Source: Hormiphora californensis (lineage: Eukaryota; Ctenophora; Tentaculata; Cydippida; Pleurobrachiidae). Taken from it: DNA of 64,000 bases. The stretch is taken from assembly GCA_020137815.1 (NCBI GenBank), contig CM035350.1, positions 8,129,545 through 8,193,544 of the forward strand, written 5' to 3'. Below, piece after piece: positions 36,301-49,070 of the stretch; positions within the stretch are counted from its first letter, which is position 1; each line of letters begins with the position of its first letter. The notes beneath the pieces were generated by a model. That model worked only from the letters and a program-made list of their open reading frames with translations. It did not search any database and was not told the origin of the DNA. Made by a program: the position numbers and the translations under genes.

Positions 36301-38885
36301 GCCGGTGCCTGTTATTGGAGCAACAGGAGCCCTTGCACAAAAGCTTTATTGGCACTTGAGTAATGTTAGTATATATATACTAAGTGTTATCGTGTTGGTC
36401 GTAGGGCAGGATTCCCTCAATTTGTGTTAATACCATTAGGGTGTGTAGTAGGGTGTGCTATTTTTCCCAACTCATAAATCAAATCCAATTTTCACATAGT
36501 TTACCCCTAGAATGAGTTCCTACGATAATTCTAAAACATTTGGTAAAAAATTTTAGTCCTACCCTGGCCCAATTACGTGGGCCGATGTATGCCCATATAT
36601 GGGCATATTCATATCAAAAAATGTTTTTTGGGGCGTTATTTCGAAAAAACCACACATATGAATCGCCTCATGAGAACCAGAACAACCATTATTTCCAGTC
36701 TGCACCTTCAGAACTCCATTTTATAATGAAAAATTTATTTATTTTCATCTTTTTTTCTTGCACATTTTCCTACTTTGCAGTATTAGTGGAGACGAATTTT
36801 AACTTTTTGAGATTTTATTTGTCGGAAAGCAAATTCTGGTTGTAACCGACTAATTTTGACCTGCTGAACACGATCCCGTTCATGAAAAAGCTCTCAAAAT
36901 TGAAGAAAATGACCAAAATGAACATTTTTAGTCCAAAATGAACATTTTTGGTCCAAAATGAACATTTTCAGGTCAAAAATGAACATTGGCTAACTTTCAT
37001 GATACACATCCATTCTTATCGGTATCAAACCGCTGAACACGACCCTGCCCATAAAAAGTTGATATCAAGAACATGCCAAACACTGGTGTAAAACACACAT
37101 ATTTTCCTTTTTTCGGTAAAAAAATAAACTTTTTTAATCGCCTGGCCCACGTAATTGACATACACTACCCCAATTCCGTTTTCAGGATGTAGTAGACAAT
37201 TGTCCATAGTTTCATATCTACCCTTAAACTAGGTAGGCGGTAAATGTTAACCAGATCTGAGAGAAAACGTACGTGCAAAACCACGTTTTTGTCCATAACT
37301 CAGTCATTTCTTGACCAATTTGCAAAATCTTGGGCGCGTTGGAAAGAGGATATTGAGCTCTTTCAAATGAGCCCAATAAAACTAAAATCGGCGCAAAATG
37401 CGCGGCGTCATGGCGCAAAATGCGCGTTTTCGCCACCACGCCGCGCAATTTGCGCCAATTTTAATTTTCTTCAGCTCATTTGAGAGATCTCAATGTCCTC
37501 TTTCCAATGAGCAAAGATTTTGCAAATTGGTCAAGAAATGGCTGAGTTATGGGGAAAAACGTGCGAAATTCTCACAGATCTGGTTAACATTTACCGCCTA
37601 CCCTTAAACTATTGCCAATAGACAAGATACTAGCAAGACTCATATTGACTAATGACTACTCACTAGGGTGTGCTAAGTGAAAATTTTGTCGACTTGGCCA
37701 ATAGTATTGGCCAAGTCGACAAAATTTTCACTTAGCACACCCTAGTGAGTAGTCATTAGTCAATATGAGTCTTGCTAGTATCTTGTCAATATCTTGTGAT
37801 TGTTCCTGCTGTAGTATAGGGAATTCAGCAGGATGCCATGCAGGCCGGTAACTAAACTCCAGTAACGGTCATGTCTCTCTGACATAAAATGTTGAAATGG
37901 GGCCACTGGCCCCGCGCCAGTGCTGGAGAGCTGTCACGGAGATGTTCGAGCAGCGCGGCGTGCGCGATATTACAGCCAGAGACTGACAAGTTCCCGACAT
38001 GGTCTGCCGACCCTCTGCACCCCAAATTCTAACCAACCCCTCTCTCTCTCTCCCGGCCACCCGTGCTATTAATTTATTCGAATATATTACATTTCTCGTG
38101 CACATAACAACGTCAAAAGGTGTGAGCTCTTTTGTCTACGATGAATCCCCCTCCCATTTTCCCACTAAACTATCCCACCCTGCCCCCGCCCCTCAGGGCC
38201 ATTAAATATGTAGCATCTTACGATTATCTGTATGATGTATTATAGTCTTTCTGTCTGTGTCTCGACATGGAAAACTGAGAGAAATTAGCACGATAGTATG
38301 TACCCCGCATAAAAACACAGAATATATTCTGCCCCTCATTAGACACCCCCTCCCCCACATGATACCGTTACCCCTACACACACAGTACAACACACTCTCG
38401 GCCTCATGTCCAATGTCCATTAGTACTGGTAACAATCATATAGTAGTAGCACCCCTGATCCTTATCAAACCACACTTTATGAAATGGCAACCAAGCAAAC
38501 CACATTTGGGTATAACAGCTGTCTTATCACTATAGCTGTCTCGTTGCACTTGGTCGTCTGCAACTTCAAGTGTGTGAGGGGGGAACGTACAGAGTTATGT
38601 AACGCGTTCCCAAATCTGTCTCATCTAGTCTCATCTAGTCTCATCTAGTTCTACCCAGCACACAATTAGAATTAGCAAATACTAATACATCTCATTACCA
38701 CAGGTCCTACAAATTCAGACGGGGAAGCAAAACAGCACAGCAAGACACCCTTTATCTCCGGGACGAAGTTTAACATTCTATCGTCTACTACTATCGACCC
38801 TAATTCCTCCTCCTACCCTCATACCTACAACTTGGTTTGTGTTATAGTGACGCTAACTATTGGACTTGGACTAGTATTCACGTAA
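13783..38885 (+). CDS. SP-DOMON-CCPx5-DOMON-TM surface protein, 13 exons
   Basis: Predicted type I membrane protein of 686 residues. Coding exons: 13783-13956, 14154-14332, 14551-14675, 21333-21422, 22948-23124, 23366-23542, 23934-24110, 24389-24565, 24809-24985, 27769-27890, 28181-28359, 28521-28645, 38704-38885. Every junction is GT-AG, every phase matches (0,2,1,1,1,1,1,1,1,0,2,1) and the total is 2,061 nt. Signal peptide: MFPLLRIVFLVLL. DOMON 1 and DOMON 2 share the C.GV..C...PS.CT....C start, matching internal exon lengths (179 and 125 nt) and DGVMTC. DOMON domains bind haem or sugars in other proteins; the ligand here is unknown. Five CCP/sushi modules of 59 residues, each with four Cys, lie between them. 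The last exon encodes an Asn/Ser-rich stalk and a hydrophobic helix (VCVIVTLTIGLGLVF) ending at TAA, so a membrane or GPI anchor. Treating the halves as two genes is the alternative, but phase 1 continuity and the single signal peptide favour one. Confidence 0.75.
14033..14473. repeat. GTCTGGCGGCGCC-type short palindromic repeats
   Basis: Copies of a GTCTGGCG.CGCCAGAC word family lie in introns 1 and 2 of the DOMON/CCP gene (14033-14075 and 14408-14473). Related copies are at 21116-21202 and in part near 27950 and 42030. At 14408-14473 the outer ends pair to form a hairpin. Confidence 0.55.
14855..15631 (-). CDS. Secreted C-type lectin 1 (EPN type), 3' end open
   Basis: Antisense to, and nested in, intron 3 of the DOMON/CCP gene. 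Exons on the minus strand: 15631-15556 (signal peptide MIYLLLKLLVIVGAG), 15386-15186 (first half of the lectin fold, FCSEKGG..LP, WIG), 15085-14855 (GLYD, FWPDG, NWGNTEPN, CVQIW, WVDLDC, YCSCEF). All phases are 1. The fold has the four canonical Cys, the WIG core and EPN, the triplet linked in the family to mannose-type, calcium-dependent binding. WND is replaced by WVD, so calcium and sugar binding is uncertain. The last exon keeps phase 1 after CEFST and a following exon was not identified with confidence; NFWGPSIN-stop near 14690-14720 is a candidate. Likely secreted, carbohydrate binding. Confidence 0.82.
15487..15507. repeat. Half copy of the CAGGCCAATGCTCTGAC palindrome family
   Basis: A single arm GTCAGGCCAATGCTCTGAC in intron 1 of lectin 1. 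Full two-arm copies are at 18617, 26976 and 28056. Confidence 0.6.
15718..15896. repeat. Inverted repeat at the lectin 1 promoter
   Basis: Two arms of about 75-80 bp that are near-perfect reverse complements, starting GATCATGTTGAAG and ending CTTCAACATGATC. The left arm is the natural upstream region of lectin 1, since the same sequence lies upstream of lectin 2 without the second arm. The right arm therefore looks like an inverted duplicate of the promoter. It contains CACGTG and GTTGCTAAGG words. Confidence 0.85.
16060..17880. repeat. 19-bp minisatellite in two blocks
   Basis: Unit GGTTCCTGGTGGTGTTTCT (with GGTTACTGG variants) repeats about 40 times from 16100 to 16857 and about 44 times from 17030 to 17872. 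The blocks are separated by a repeated ~110-bp leader (about 15999-16105 and 16858-17025). Since 19 is not a multiple of 3, all forward frames are open and encode the same 19-residue cycle (GGVSGSWWCF...); these are not proteins. Confidence 0.95.
18295..20282 (-). CDS. Secreted C-type lectin 2 (EPN type), 3' end open
   Basis: Tandem paralogue of lectin 1 on the same strand and in the same host intron. Exons: 20282-20213 (signal peptide MIYLLLKLLVIVGAG), 19024-18827 (FCSEKGGRLP..WIG), 18522-18295 (GLYD, FWPD, NWGNGEPN, CVQIW, WVDIDC, YCACEF). All junctions are phase 1, exactly as in lectin 1. Intron 1 has grown to 1.19 kb, and intron 2 carries a CAGGCCAATG palindromic element (18617-18685). 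Protein identity to lectin 1 is high, including EPN and the WVD replacement of WND. The final short exon is not identified; NFWGTSIN-stop near 18080-18110 corresponds in position to the candidate in lectin 1. Confidence 0.82.
18617..18685. repeat. CAGGCCAATGCTCTGAC palindromic element
   Basis: Short foldback element with arms CTGTCAGGCCAATGCTCTGAC around a TTTTCGCGCGCTCCGAAA-like centre, in intron 2 of lectin 2. The right arm is diverged. Confidence 0.65.
19441..19552. repeat. Three tandem self-complementary ~36-bp units
   Basis: Units of the form ACTTATAACACCCCCCAGTG, then TTATAAGTTTTC, repeated. Each unit can fold on its own because ACTTATAACAC pairs with GTGTTATAAGT. The same word is in a hairpin at 20070-20110. 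Confidence 0.75.
19866..20140. repeat. Large palindrome carrying serial hairpins with a shared loop
   Basis: The outer arms (TTTTATTATGCCTAT ... ATAGGCATAATAAAA) pair. Inside are consecutive hairpins whose loops share TCGCAGGCTCG: arms at about 19926-19953, 19959-19990 and 19992-20026. Two more hairpins with TCGACC..GGTCTCG loops sit in the right arm at about 20037-20056 and 20070-20109. It lies in the 5' flank of lectin 2 intron 1. Confidence 0.7.
20777..20847. repeat. GGTAACGAAGTTACCCCT foldback element
   Basis: Arms near GGTAACTCGAAGTTACCCCT and AGGGGTAATGACGTGTTAC. It belongs to a dispersed family with copies at 25002, 41600, 61747 and 63349. Confidence 0.6.
21037..21202. repeat. Two adjacent short palindromic elements
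   Basis: 21037-21115 has arms TTGGTGACATATAGACACC and its complement; a second copy of this family is at 42278-42340. Directly after it, 21116-21202 folds as GATGGGGTCCGTGGCGCC with GGCGCCGCGGACCCCATC-like sequence, the GTCTGGCGGCGCC family. Confidence 0.65.
21611..22896. repeat. 1.29-kb near-perfect palindrome flanked by TTAA
   Basis: Two arms of about 620 bp that are almost exact reverse complements, with a short centre near 22235-22262. Ends read TTAA-GGGTACACCTCGGC ... GCCGAGGTGTACCC-TTAA, so TTAA is the likely target duplication, as in piggyBac-type elements. The 77-residue open frames at 21870-22103 (+) and 22404-22637 (-) are the same arm read twice and show no family. It interrupts the repeated intron sequence of the CCP exon array. 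Confidence 0.85.
22948..24985 (+). repeat. Five tandem 177-nt CCP exons with intron sequence
   Basis: Exons at 22948, 23366, 23934, 24389 and 24809 are each 177 nt, begin after CTCTGTAG and end AACAAAG/GTACC. Each encodes one sushi module (CTVPG, TITC, ITC, PTC). They differ by only a few bases. Flanking intron sequence (TTCGTGGTTCCCAATTC, CGTGCTAAAACGATC) is duplicated too, so the unit is exon plus intron of 418-568 bp. Each exon is phase 1-1, so copy number can change without breaking the frame. Confidence 0.9.
25002..25053. repeat. GGTAGCGAAGTTACCCCT foldback element
   Basis: Arms GGTAGCGAAGTTACCCCT and AGGGGTTATTTCGTTACC around a short centre, 16 bp after the donor of the last CCP exon. 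Confidence 0.7.
25333..26271 (-). CDS. Four-finger C2H2 zinc-finger protein
   Basis: Intronless gene of 312 residues nested antisense in the 2.8-kb intron between the CCP array and DOMON 2. The start chosen is the ATG at 26271 (MFSSQPP); the frame stays open upstream only through a non-ATG codon. Four C2H2 fingers with TGE(R/K)P-type linkers lie at about 27-51 (C-x4-C), 57-79, 85-109 (C-x4-C) and 115-138. The first has NKSDHLKTH and the third SVSSNLKQH as recognition helices. A basic KRAR stretch near residue 9 may aid nuclear import. The C-terminal half is rich in Pro and Ser and ends in an acidic/Leu-rich segment. Likely a DNA-binding regulator in the nucleus. The finger spacing does not let me name an orthologue. 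Confidence 0.85.
   Translation of the reverse strand: MFSSQPPPSKRARLHSEPSLQQPPRRYICPYEGCQRTFNKSDHLKTHQRTHTGERPHICKVCCRSFADQANLKRHYRIHTGYKPYKCSYEGCGRAFSVSSNLKQHMRTHTGEKPYPCELCEKSFSHVSSKKKHYASCHPDISPSEIPVKRSPSLVHAPSVIRRSPAPSEVPVRGTPPPSVVPTSRVPAPSYHGVQFATPSYSLQITGVSGSGNHTNKWNAEFSLKFTPPPSLPPLYLTPPQLTPPGTPEVAHYNSPSLLTPPSTSPEEKVSLEDLYRFFESQPSSAKLFQENRAEELKRIKRELLKTLLAVD
26976..27048. repeat. CAGGCCAATGCTCTGAC palindromic element
   Basis: Full copy: CTGTCAGGCCAATGCTCTGAC, centre TTCTCGCGCGAGAGAAACGA, then the complementary-type arm ending GCTCTGACAG. In the intron before DOMON 2. Confidence 0.8.
27283..27312. repeat. (GA)n microsatellite
   Basis: Uninterrupted GA run in the intron before DOMON 2. 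Confidence 0.9.
27592..27627. repeat. 36-bp perfect palindrome
   Basis: CCCATCCCTTCTCTACTG is followed directly by its exact reverse complement. Part of the intron before DOMON 2. Confidence 0.8.
27769..28645 (+). CDS. DOMON 2 exons
   Basis: Exons 10-12 of the DOMON/CCP gene (27769-27890, 28181-28359, 28521-28645). Residues include VCAGVDGCYSNPSGCT..C, then WLGFGLSELGTMKDSDMYLC (the classic W.GFG..M..sD strand pattern) and LVDGVMTCNT. The last two exon lengths equal those of DOMON 1. DOMON 2 is the better match to the family; DOMON 1 is more diverged in the central strands. Confidence 0.8.
28056..28121. repeat. CAGGCCAATGCTCTGAC palindromic element
   Basis: Compact copy with a GTTCTCGCGCGCGAGAATGG centre inside the DOMON 2 intron, 60 bp from the next exon. 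Confidence 0.8.
29345..29630 (-). pseudogene. 3' end of an older LINE (C-terminal Cys/His motif)
   Basis: Minus-strand frame encoding the C-terminus of an RNase H-type LINE polyprotein: CELCGARENSKHKLLNC (a C-x2-C-x8-H-x4-C pattern), then LDHLRHTQEY and a stop near 29345. It matches in orientation the RT and RNase H remnants at 34.7-35.8 kb and is separated from them by the intact LINE. Confidence 0.65.
30245..33400 (-). CDS. LINE ORF2: endonuclease and reverse transcriptase
   Basis: 1,051 residues, no internal stop. The endonuclease/exonuclease/phosphatase domain is N-terminal, with LNETW, GDFNFSQ near residue 233 and SDHYPV near 305. The reverse transcriptase follows with YRPISL, FSKAFDSV, GVPQGSILGPLLF and the catalytic YADD near residue 748. 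The C-terminus has the RRTLFLTLVRSLLEH..PVW thumb-like motif. It would nick target DNA and copy its RNA there. All catalytic motifs are present, so the copy may be young. Confidence 0.92.
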   Translation of the reverse strand: MNLVWVLSGDEEVGRSWVVYCCRCCWLYWAQVCCLTTTPFSLSDINLNLLVICNCSICNPGPRGLKVLYNNVQGLVSPGNLNSVSPPLNMTKVYEAQDYVYDNSIDIVILNETWLKSKVSSTSIFPVNYKVFRLDRSGYTHPCDPSNPSRFRENGGGVLIAHRENINITSFKFAKPNAKAELLTIFLTLSSGKKLCLSTFYRVGTLGDVNFAEFKQHFDCLFSARSISKHILIGDFNFSQVNWPASYPRNRVEELFLSYLLSDLGHTQLISSPTHCKGRTLDLMFTNDPACVTDISVLDQHSFCFSDHYPVSFTINIDVGGTRQARRNIRLYDKGDYENMSADLSFIDWVAEFNGDINYNVNRFNTILYSLLDKHVPSKAVKPILLPIWYGHECESARVRKENLRNRWKESKSQTDYDNYKAARSHFKNVCNSSSRLYCDIEDCDTVSRKFWRQVKVTSKSTRIPLIVNDGEVFRSDLEDQANLFNKQFASNFSESSSYDIDVNSNDPSILCDFSASSVYNVLSKLNARKGPGPDNLHSIIFKRCAGALAYPLSLLFEQAYGGGGLPSIWKSANVVPVHKSGDKRDVRNYRPISLTCIASKVYERIVTQRLLEHCYDKIDSRQHGFLPGRSCLTQLVSVFDDLVLTDNDKRTSDLIYFDFSKAFDSVNHDLILHKLKNRFNIDGNMLSFIRNYLCDRTQQVVIGGKFSSSLSVLSGVPQGSILGPLLFVLFINDITECVHGECKIALYADDLKLWAKIASMQDHIDMQISVDNLHSWSVINKMKFHPSKCKVVSTRSSRCEATWGELPCFLHSYVLGDTVLDNVTVQRDLGVLVNNKLSWTDHTEHILERFTDRFNLVRRTTHFVGNPHQRRTLFLTLVRSLLEHCSPVWAPHSVGLLDSLEAAQKRSIKWVLGVSHLTSWSIQIYHSHLITLNILPINLQFKYNDMKLMYKVMTGLVPVILPNYLYIKSLDDVSYTTRSNRDIIDNTDFTTLCCTVKPSSAVFRNSYFYRSFSYWNSLPLSIRQSPTFPTFCHRLKVHLFNSISIPSPFP
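33749..34549 (-). CDS. LINE ORF1: coiled-coil RNA-binding protein
   Basis: 266 residues, ATG at 34549. A heptad-rich coiled coil spans about 60-95 (LVSQLETKVCELENQVV). It is followed by a fold starting NTIILAGLPED, resembling the RRM-like part of L1-type ORF1 proteins, and a basic C-terminal domain (RKENKVALFHRM). Probably the RNA-chaperone partner of ORF2, encoded 348 bp upstream of it. Confidence 0.8.
   Translation of the reverse strand: MTGPTVKDRPARAIQPPKGPIFDLFAPGAPQICTKKQLQQKISNLDLYDVVLAVLINHHSSADLVSQLETKVCELENQVVDLKKDVVVLQEKLAESKPAPPPQQHPHLEDRVLRQEAYSGRNTIILAGLPEDEAETADSLERNVIQLLQKSDPTLSPQDIGIVHRNGRRRSKPRAITCVMTRATKKDSLMRKESRQKFRKENKVALFHRMSDGLRTRKKELEELPDVEWVAFSGHRLFTLCMKDKTFLKNILHPNDIQNQTTASEN
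34700..35840 (-). pseudogene. Older LINE remnant: RT thumb and RNase H
   Basis: Broken minus-strand frames. 35831-35343 carries LGISLDKNLNYKAHV and TYGAGIWG, the region after the polymerase core. 35377-35000 carries the RNase H domain with AYTDGSRI, INQAELLAI and HTDSSTTL; 34940-34710 carries GNERADQIAKQA, its end. Frame changes separate the pieces. It is a different family from the intact LINE, because it encodes RNase H. Confidence 0.8.
35855..35977 (-). repeat. Extra copy of the RNase H segment
   Basis: About 120 bp closely matching 35037-35162 (GTGTAGTGCTAGAGTC, TGATTTATGGTGTTTTCGGG). It is a second fragment of the same old LINE family next to the first. Confidence 0.75.
36102..36173 (-). 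pseudogene. tRNA-like sequence (SINE head or tRNA pseudogene)
   Basis: Reading the minus strand, TGGTCTAATGG fits a pol III A box and GGTTCAAATCT fits a B box, spaced as in a tRNA, with T6 about 18 bp downstream. The acceptor ends do not pair and the anticodon arm is poor, so a working tRNA is unlikely. Confidence 0.4.
37231..37607. repeat. ~375-bp palindrome
   Basis: Arms of about 180 bp beginning GGTAGGCGGTAAATGTTAACC and ending in its complement. The centre is rich in GCGCAAAATGCGCG. It is flanked on both sides by CTACCCTTAAACT, a possible direct repeat. Confidence 0.8.
37621..37787. repeat. Perfect 167-bp palindrome
   Basis: Two 83-bp arms, base-for-base reverse complements, around one central base (GGCCAATA-G-TATTGGCC). 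Arms begin GACAAGATACTAGC. No mismatch was found on reading. Confidence 0.92.
38704..38885 (+). CDS. Last exon of the DOMON/CCP gene (end of DOMON 2, TM)
   Basis: Acceptor CATTACCACAG at phase 1. It encodes PTNSDGEAKQHSKTPF, aligned with SIAKHSRTPSRSS that closes DOMON 1, then an Asn/Ser-rich stalk and a helix of about 20 hydrophobic residues, and stops at TAA 38883. It is too short to stand out in a plain ORF scan. The intron before it is 10,058 bp. Confidence 0.7.
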
Positions 38886-40225
38886 AAGTTTTTGAGTAAA
38901 AGTTGGGCTGGATTTATTGAGATACCGGCCTCAATTCGGACCGGCCCCTATCATTCATGGGTTGGACGATACCAACTGTCCCCCCCCCCCCATATGATGG
39001 AATTATTTTAATGTTTTTGATTGGTTCTGAGATCGTGACCCTCTCTGACCCTCTCTGTATTGTGTATGTTTCCTTCCTTTCTATGGAAGTGTAATTGATT
39101 TCACTGAAGCTGCCATAATATGATACTTCAGCTAATAATGGTTGTTTTTTAATTGGCTGAATTGGATCTGTCCGACTTGGGACAAGATATCATTGTATCA
39201 GTTGGGAATCTAATTTAAGGACCATCAAGCCTGGACCCTCATCAGGCATCTAGAGCAGCGTGGCAGTGGTATTCTTTTTCTAAATTGAATGAAATAAGGG
39301 CTGATCTCTGCAAAATGATATGTCTAGGTGTATCACCATATTTTCCCATATTTCTTGAGACTCAAGTTGAGTGATATGGAATTCAGTGATCCCATTTACT
39401 CAGGACATAAATGAACCGCAGGCCCATCATTTCTCGGTATTTTTGGTATGCACATTTGCACTATTAAGAGCTCCGTATCACCCTAGTAACCTGGCTCGCT
39501 ATTCAGAGTGACAAATTACGGTGAATATAGGGCATGAGGTAACGCAGCTTCACATTCCATAATGATATGCCATTACCGTAATATTTAGAGAGCCCGGCCA
39601 AGAATTCATTGTGAGATATAATATTTTCTACGAAACGGGGAAGCGGCATTCATGATCTACAGAAATCCCCTCGATATAAGTAATAGGAATGAGAGAAATT
39701 TACCCAATGAGGCAAACCCACAGGCCAGATCATCACTTGGTGACATTGACACCTGAGTGAATAGGTTGCAATGGATCCAAGATCATCACCACTCACCTGC
39801 AGGATCAAATTGAGTGTTCATGTTGTTACCAATGTCACCACAAATCTTTTACAGAAGTGGTTACATGCAGTGGTTACATGCAGTGGTTACCATTACCATT
39901 ACCAGGAGTCAAAGAGAGAGAAGGTTATTTTAGTTTTGCATAACAGTAATTAAGTAGTCAAAATAATACAATATCGCTTTAAAACATACATAATTCATCG
40001 GTTCCTACTCACTCTCACTCTCTCAACTCAGCTCCTGCCAAACGATTCTATGCTTCGACTATAACTATACTCCAACTCTTTCAGTCTCATTGTCTCCAGG
40101 GCCTAGGTACTGGCGTCAGTGATCTAGTTATACTTATAAAAACGAAAGTCCTGTCTTGAAAGCTCCTAAACACACGCCGACGGTCCTAACAACAGCTGTC
40201 CAGTGTTCTAATTTTAGTTTTATTT
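38886..40225. other. Spacer, no gene seen
   Basis: Mixed-composition sequence after the DOMON/CCP gene. It contains a short TGGTTACATGCAG repeat near 39860-39890. No exon or full mobile element was recognised. AATAAA on the minus strand near 40217-40226 belongs to the next gene. Confidence 0.5.
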
Positions 40226-40247
40226 ACACAGGTAACTGGGGGTATCG

Positions 40248-40641
40248 TTACTCGGCGGGGGCGGCCTCAGCTCCCTCTCCTTCTACTGGGGCAGCAGCGG
40301 CCTCCTCAACAGGAGCCTCCTCGGCAGCAGGGGCGGCCTCTTCAACTGCAGCGGCAGCAACAACAGGGGTGGTCTCAACATCAGCCTGTGGGAGAAGGAG
40401 ATGTTAATAATTAGTTGGAGCATTGCGCAGTGGAGGGACGGAGCTAGGCCTAGACGGTGGTCAAATTGGAGTTGATTCTGTAGCAAGCATGTCCAGAAGT
40501 GGTCTGGAAAACCTCCTAGGCCAGCGGATCAACTAGAAACTTCCTAGACAAAAGGCACTGTGTGGTATTCTAAGTTACTAAGCAGGCTGGGGAAGTTTAT
40601 AGATCAAACCGGGTACCGGCAGCAAGGCAGTAACTTACCAT
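40248..40641 (-). CDS. 46-residue acidic Ala/Glu/Pro-rich protein
   Basis: Two coding exons on the minus strand: 40641-40639, which is only the ATG, then intron 40638-40386 (GTAAGT ... CCCACAG), then 40385-40248. The product starts MADVETTPVV and runs on in Ala, Glu and Pro to a TAA. The poly(A) signal AATAAA lies about 25 bp after the stop, and a TATA box about 100 bp before the ATG, so the whole transcription unit is under 0.5 kb. No Cys, aromatic or Lys residues are visible. Likely intrinsically disordered; function not recognised. The alternative is that the exon is part of a longer unknown transcript, but the promoter, splice sites and poly(A) signal fit this short model well. Confidence 0.65.
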
Positions 40642-40742
40642 TGTAGAGGGTTGGAGGGTGGTGGTTAAACACAAAAGGATTGGAAACGGATTAGAAAGTT
40701 CTGAGAGCGAATGAGTTGGATTTTCTCCCGCCGTGCGGAATC

Positions 40743-40798
40743 TTTATACCGGCTGAGAGCAACGCGCGGTGATCTTGTCACGTGACCAGATCACGTGA
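40743..40798 (-). promoter_or_regulatory. TATA box and two TCACGTGA E-boxes
   Basis: TATAAA on the minus strand at 40743-40748. Upstream are TCACGTGA at 40778-40785 (inside GTCACGTGAC, the CLEAR-type site of MiT/TFE factors) and again at 40791-40798, 13 bp apart. These form the core and proximal promoter of the small acidic gene. Confidence 0.6.
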
Positions 40799-40948
40799 TC
40801 ATGCCTTTTCCACCTGAGAGGCCATCTCTTCTTCCAAATTGATATTCTCTCCCTTCTATCATGTGAGTCATCAGTCAGATAATCCCCCTCCCTTCTACCA
40901 TGACACGAAGCCACCTTCTTTCATGTCTTTCAACTGTTTTCCCCGTGT

Positions 40949-40950
<2 letters not shown>

Positions 40951-41004
<54 letters not shown>

Positions 41005-41024
41005 CCCTCTCTCTCCCTCTCTCT
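40951..41024. repeat. (TC)n microsatellite
   Basis: Long TC run with a few interruptions, upstream of the small acidic gene. Confidence 0.9.
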
Positions 41025-42560
41025 GATAACATTGACATTGACAACATCGAAAGATAGTAGTATGAAATTGAATATGCCGCACAAGTTATAGAATCTCACT
41101 TTCCAATTTCTATTCCATCATCATTCATCCCTTCCCTCTTATCTTTTACTGCAGTACTGGGCTGTACCCGCATATATATCCCAAAAGACAGTATATATTT
41201 GAATTGTGGGAGACACTGAATGAAGAAAGACATCTAGAATGATCCACCCTTCCATACCATGGCCCTTCACATTTGAATTGAATACTCAATAGATTACTTT
41301 GCCTGGCTAGGGTTAGAACATAACAAAGATTACTGTCTCAACCCCCAAATTAGGGGATCTAGATGGAACTAATCCCATGCAGCAGGCTGCACAAAAGACA
41401 GGCCTGATGCCTGCATGTAGGCATCATCATGCATGTCTTTAGTGCAGTAGTCCACACTCCACCGTGATCTCCTCTACTGCACGTATGCACCCAGCTTCCA
41501 CTTACCCACCAGGATTTGCACCCAAACCCACGGCCACTGGGTCGGTGTGATACGTTCTCTAATTTTGTCGGGAACGTACCACACCGACCCAGTGGGTTTG
41601 GTTACTCGAAGTCGCCCCTACTATTGCATATCGTTAGCTTGCGCGGAGGGGTAATTTCATTACCAACTGCAGTGGGTATCATGGTGGGTCGGCCACCTCC
41701 AGGCGCCACCTCACCAAACCTGCCAACGCCACCTCACCAAACCTTATATTGTGACTGTGAGTCTCAACGCCGTTTCACCAAACCACACTACCCAGAACCC
41801 TGTGGGTACAATTCGTCCAAACCCCAGGTTGTACAAATTTCAAAACAGCGAGATTTTATACCAGGGAATGTTCTAATAATGGTGTACACAAAAACACTGA
41901 TAATATACCATCTCATCAGCGTGAATAAAAGTGTAAAAACGCCACAGCAAATGTTATTTGAGGGCCCGTGTGACAAAGTCGGGGGAAAACCTTCTGCCGA
42001 TCCCGTTTTGATTCGGTAAGCTCAGATCGCATCGGGTCGGCGCCGCCAGACCGGGCCACAATGGCTCCCATTTTTCTTTTTCTTTTCATTTTAAATCTCG
42101 TTCAATCAGGCAATCTAGACTATCTGATTACATATGCAAAACAGTCGACAATAAACTGCCAAAATCAAGGCCCTCTCTTGTTTCAATAGCGACAAACAGC
42201 CTGGAGCTGGATATATGTTTAGTTGGCACCAGACTCTCAGCTCAAGGTGAGGATCTGGTACAAACATTGCTAGAATGTTGGTGACATAGACACCTGGCGC
42301 GACCGAGATTGAGGGTCGCGCCAGGTGTCTATGTCACCAAGCTAGAATGCTACCATCGCAAAAAACACCCACACAAAATATCGCATTCTCTTGGATAACA
42401 CACCCGTTAGAAAATACAAAGCAAAACCATGATAGGTTAGACCCACAAAAACGTTCCCTAATCTCTCTCGCATAGAGTTTAATAATTTAACATTGTCTTT
42501 TCTATTCCAGATTTCTATTTTCTGCAAAATGTTCACACAAAAGGCCCCGACAGTAAGCAA
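41025..42560. other. Spacer with short palindromes
   Basis: No exon recognised. It contains a hairpin at 41524-41599 (CTGGGTCGGTGTG arms), a GGTTACTCGAAGTCGCCCCT foldback element at 41600-41664, and a TTGGTGACATAGACACC foldback at 42278-42340 with perfect arms. Confidence 0.65.

Positions 42561-49070
<6,510 letters not shown>

Noticed and set aside
41516-42019. 167-residue open frame
   Set aside because: It overlaps two palindromic elements, has no domain or codon bias, and lacks flanking gene signals.
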